A stretch of 64,000 nt of DNA, from the NCBI GenBank assembly GCA_947589215.1, contig CANQCL010000010.1, positions 1 to 64,000 on the forward strand, written 5' to 3'. The translations under genes and the position numbers were made by a program. Positions 63,135-64,000 of the stretch are shown here, in pieces (position 1 is the stretch's first letter; each line of letters begins with the position of its first letter). The notes below the pieces were generated by a model. The model searched no databases. It had not been told where the DNA came from and was given only the letters and a program-made list of their open reading frames with translations. Source of the DNA: an uncultured Clostridia bacterium. Lineage in GTDB: Bacteria; Bacillota; Clostridia; Oscillospirales; Ruminococcaceae.

Positions 63135-63833
63135 ATGAGTGAAATTTTAAAATGCACAGGGCTTACAAAGAAATACGGCAGTCTTGTTGCGCTTAACAAT
63201 CTTGATTTATCTGTAAATAAGGGGCAGATAATAGGTCTGCTTGGACCTAACGGAAGCGGTAAGACAACTCTTATAAAGCTGATAGCAGGTCTGCTCAAGC
63301 AAAATTCGGGAGAGCTTACGGTAAACGGAGAGAAGATAGGAATAAACACAAAAAAGATAGTATCCTATCTGCCGGAGCGTACATATATTCCCGACTGGAT
63401 GAGAGTTATCGACATAATAAAGATGTTTGAGAACTTCTATGAGGACTTCAATCTTGAAAAGGTAAAAACTATGCTTGACAATCTGGGGATCAAGTTTAAT
63501 CAGAGAATAAAGGCAATGTCAAAGGGTACTAAGGAAAAGCTACAGCTTATTCTTGTTATGAGCAGAGAGGCTCAGCTTTATCTGCTTGACGAGCCTATAG
63601 CAGGCGTCGATCCTGCGGCAAGAGACTACATTCTCCGCACTATTATCACAAACTACAATCCTGAGGCAGCTGTAATAATATCCACTCACCTGATTCAGGA
63701 TATTGAAACGGTTCTGGACGATGTTATTATGATTCAAAACGGTAATTTAAAAATTCACAAGACAGTAGACGAGATACGTGAGGAAAGCGGAAAATCTGTC
63801 GACGAACTGTTCAGGGAGGTATTCAGATGTTAG
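63135..63833 (+). CDS. ABC transporter ATP-binding protein
   Basis: 232 residues. Walker A GPNGSGKTT, Q-loop region SYLPERTYIPDW, a variant signature motif in AMSKGTKEKLQLI, Walker B LYLLDEPIAGVDP and the switch His in ISTHLIQD. The variant signature (SKGTKEK instead of LSGGQ) is common in YtrB-like exporters. A membrane subunit overlaps its 3' end by 7 bp. Confidence 0.93.
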   Translation: MSEILKCTGLTKKYGSLVALNNLDLSVNKGQIIGLLGPNGSGKTTLIKLIAGLLKQNSGELTVNGEKIGINTKKIVSYLPERTYIPDWMRVIDIIKMFENFYEDFNLEKVKTMLDNLGIKFNQRIKAMSKGTKEKLQLILVMSREAQLYLLDEPIAGVDPAARDYILRTIITNYNPEAAVIISTHLIQDIETVLDDVIMIQNGNLKIHKTVDEIREESGKSVDELFREVFRC

Positions 63834-64000
63834 GAAAGTTATTTAAAACAGAATTCAAGGCGTCGGGAAGGCTTTATCTTCCTTTGTTTATAGGGGTAAT
63901 ATTCTTTGCGGTAGTTGAGCGTATTTTGATGGAGATAATGCAGTATAAAGACGATTCTCTTGTGCTCAATATAGTATTCGGCGTTATCACCGTGATTTTT
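63827..64000 (+). CDS. ABC transporter membrane subunit (partial)
   Basis: The ATG at 63827 lies inside the end of the ATPase gene and the frame is open to the window edge (58 residues). MLGKLFKTEFKASGRLYLPL is a typical juxtamembrane start, followed by a membrane helix (FIGVIFFAVVERIL) and a second beginning at VFGVITVIF. Likely the permease of the YtrA-controlled transporter. Confidence 0.8.
   Translation, partial: MLGKLFKTEFKASGRLYLPLFIGVIFFAVVERILMEIMQYKDDSLVLNIVFGVITVIF

Overview
The window looks like a chromosomal segment of a low-GC, Gram-positive, spore-forming gut-type Clostridia (Ruminococcus/Oscillospirales-like). The basis is AT-rich intergenic DNA with strong TTGACA-17-TATAAT promoters, a scpA-scpB-ytfJ-dacF-rluB block, a sortase-type surface protein, an NADP-glutamate dehydrogenase and many short dispersed intergenic repeats. 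Species cannot be fixed from sequence reading alone.

Layout. 1-1036 is the right end of a prophage: two tail-fibre genes, a terminator, and a 20-bp piece that matches the 3' end of a tRNA-Pro gene, probably an attachment site. 1277-10966 is a cell-surface locus: a promoter, a leader ORF containing a 12-G tract and overlapping a terminator, then a giant VWA/pilin-repeat adhesin with an IPNTG anchor, split by a one-base frameshift. 11170-17353 is a conserved block (M50 protease, ScpA, ScpB, DUF2953, YtfJ, D,D-carboxypeptidase, RluB). Into and beside it are set small divergent gene pairs (13365-13941, 17491-18061, 23874-24479), each joining a ~70-residue helical protein of one family to a small DNA-binding protein (ribbon-helix-helix twice, XRE-type once). 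18481-21829 encodes soluble biotin-dependent carboxyltransferase subunits; 21923-23359 a TSCPD protein and malic enzyme on the other strand. 23413-23729 is an apparently complete type I toxin-antitoxin locus with a 29-residue hydrophobic toxin. 24486-34036 carries housekeeping genes (PHP phosphoesterase, RluA-type synthase, radC, uvrB, uvrA, two membrane proteins), then a tRNA-Gly/Arg/His cluster.

35018-44201 is a redox island: a LysR regulator, aldo/keto reductase, iron alcohol dehydrogenase, several flavodoxins (two of them exported), an exported DUF362 protein, an ArsP-like permease and an ECF S component. Three copies of one promoter/operator with identical internal spacing suggest a single regulon. 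The island also holds three broken genes, including a flavodoxin whose interior lies in two separately inverted pieces. 44213-47394 is a graveyard: an AbiH/SIR2-like remnant, a dead IS3-family element and a UvrD-like helicase pseudogene. 47551-49373 is an ECF sigma/anti-sigma pair.

49522-57658 is one surface-glycosylation operon: YfhO-type glycosyltransferase, CsbB/GtrB-type glycosyltransferase, DegT aminotransferase, GtrA flippase, PglD/NeuD-type acyltransferase, RfbA and RfbB. Together these suggest synthesis, flipping and transfer of an N-acylated amino-dideoxy sugar. The window closes with threonine biosynthesis genes (thrB, hom, ACT protein), a small ribbon-helix-helix protein, gdhA, and the start of a YtrA-type GntR/ABC transporter operon with a clear palindromic operator.
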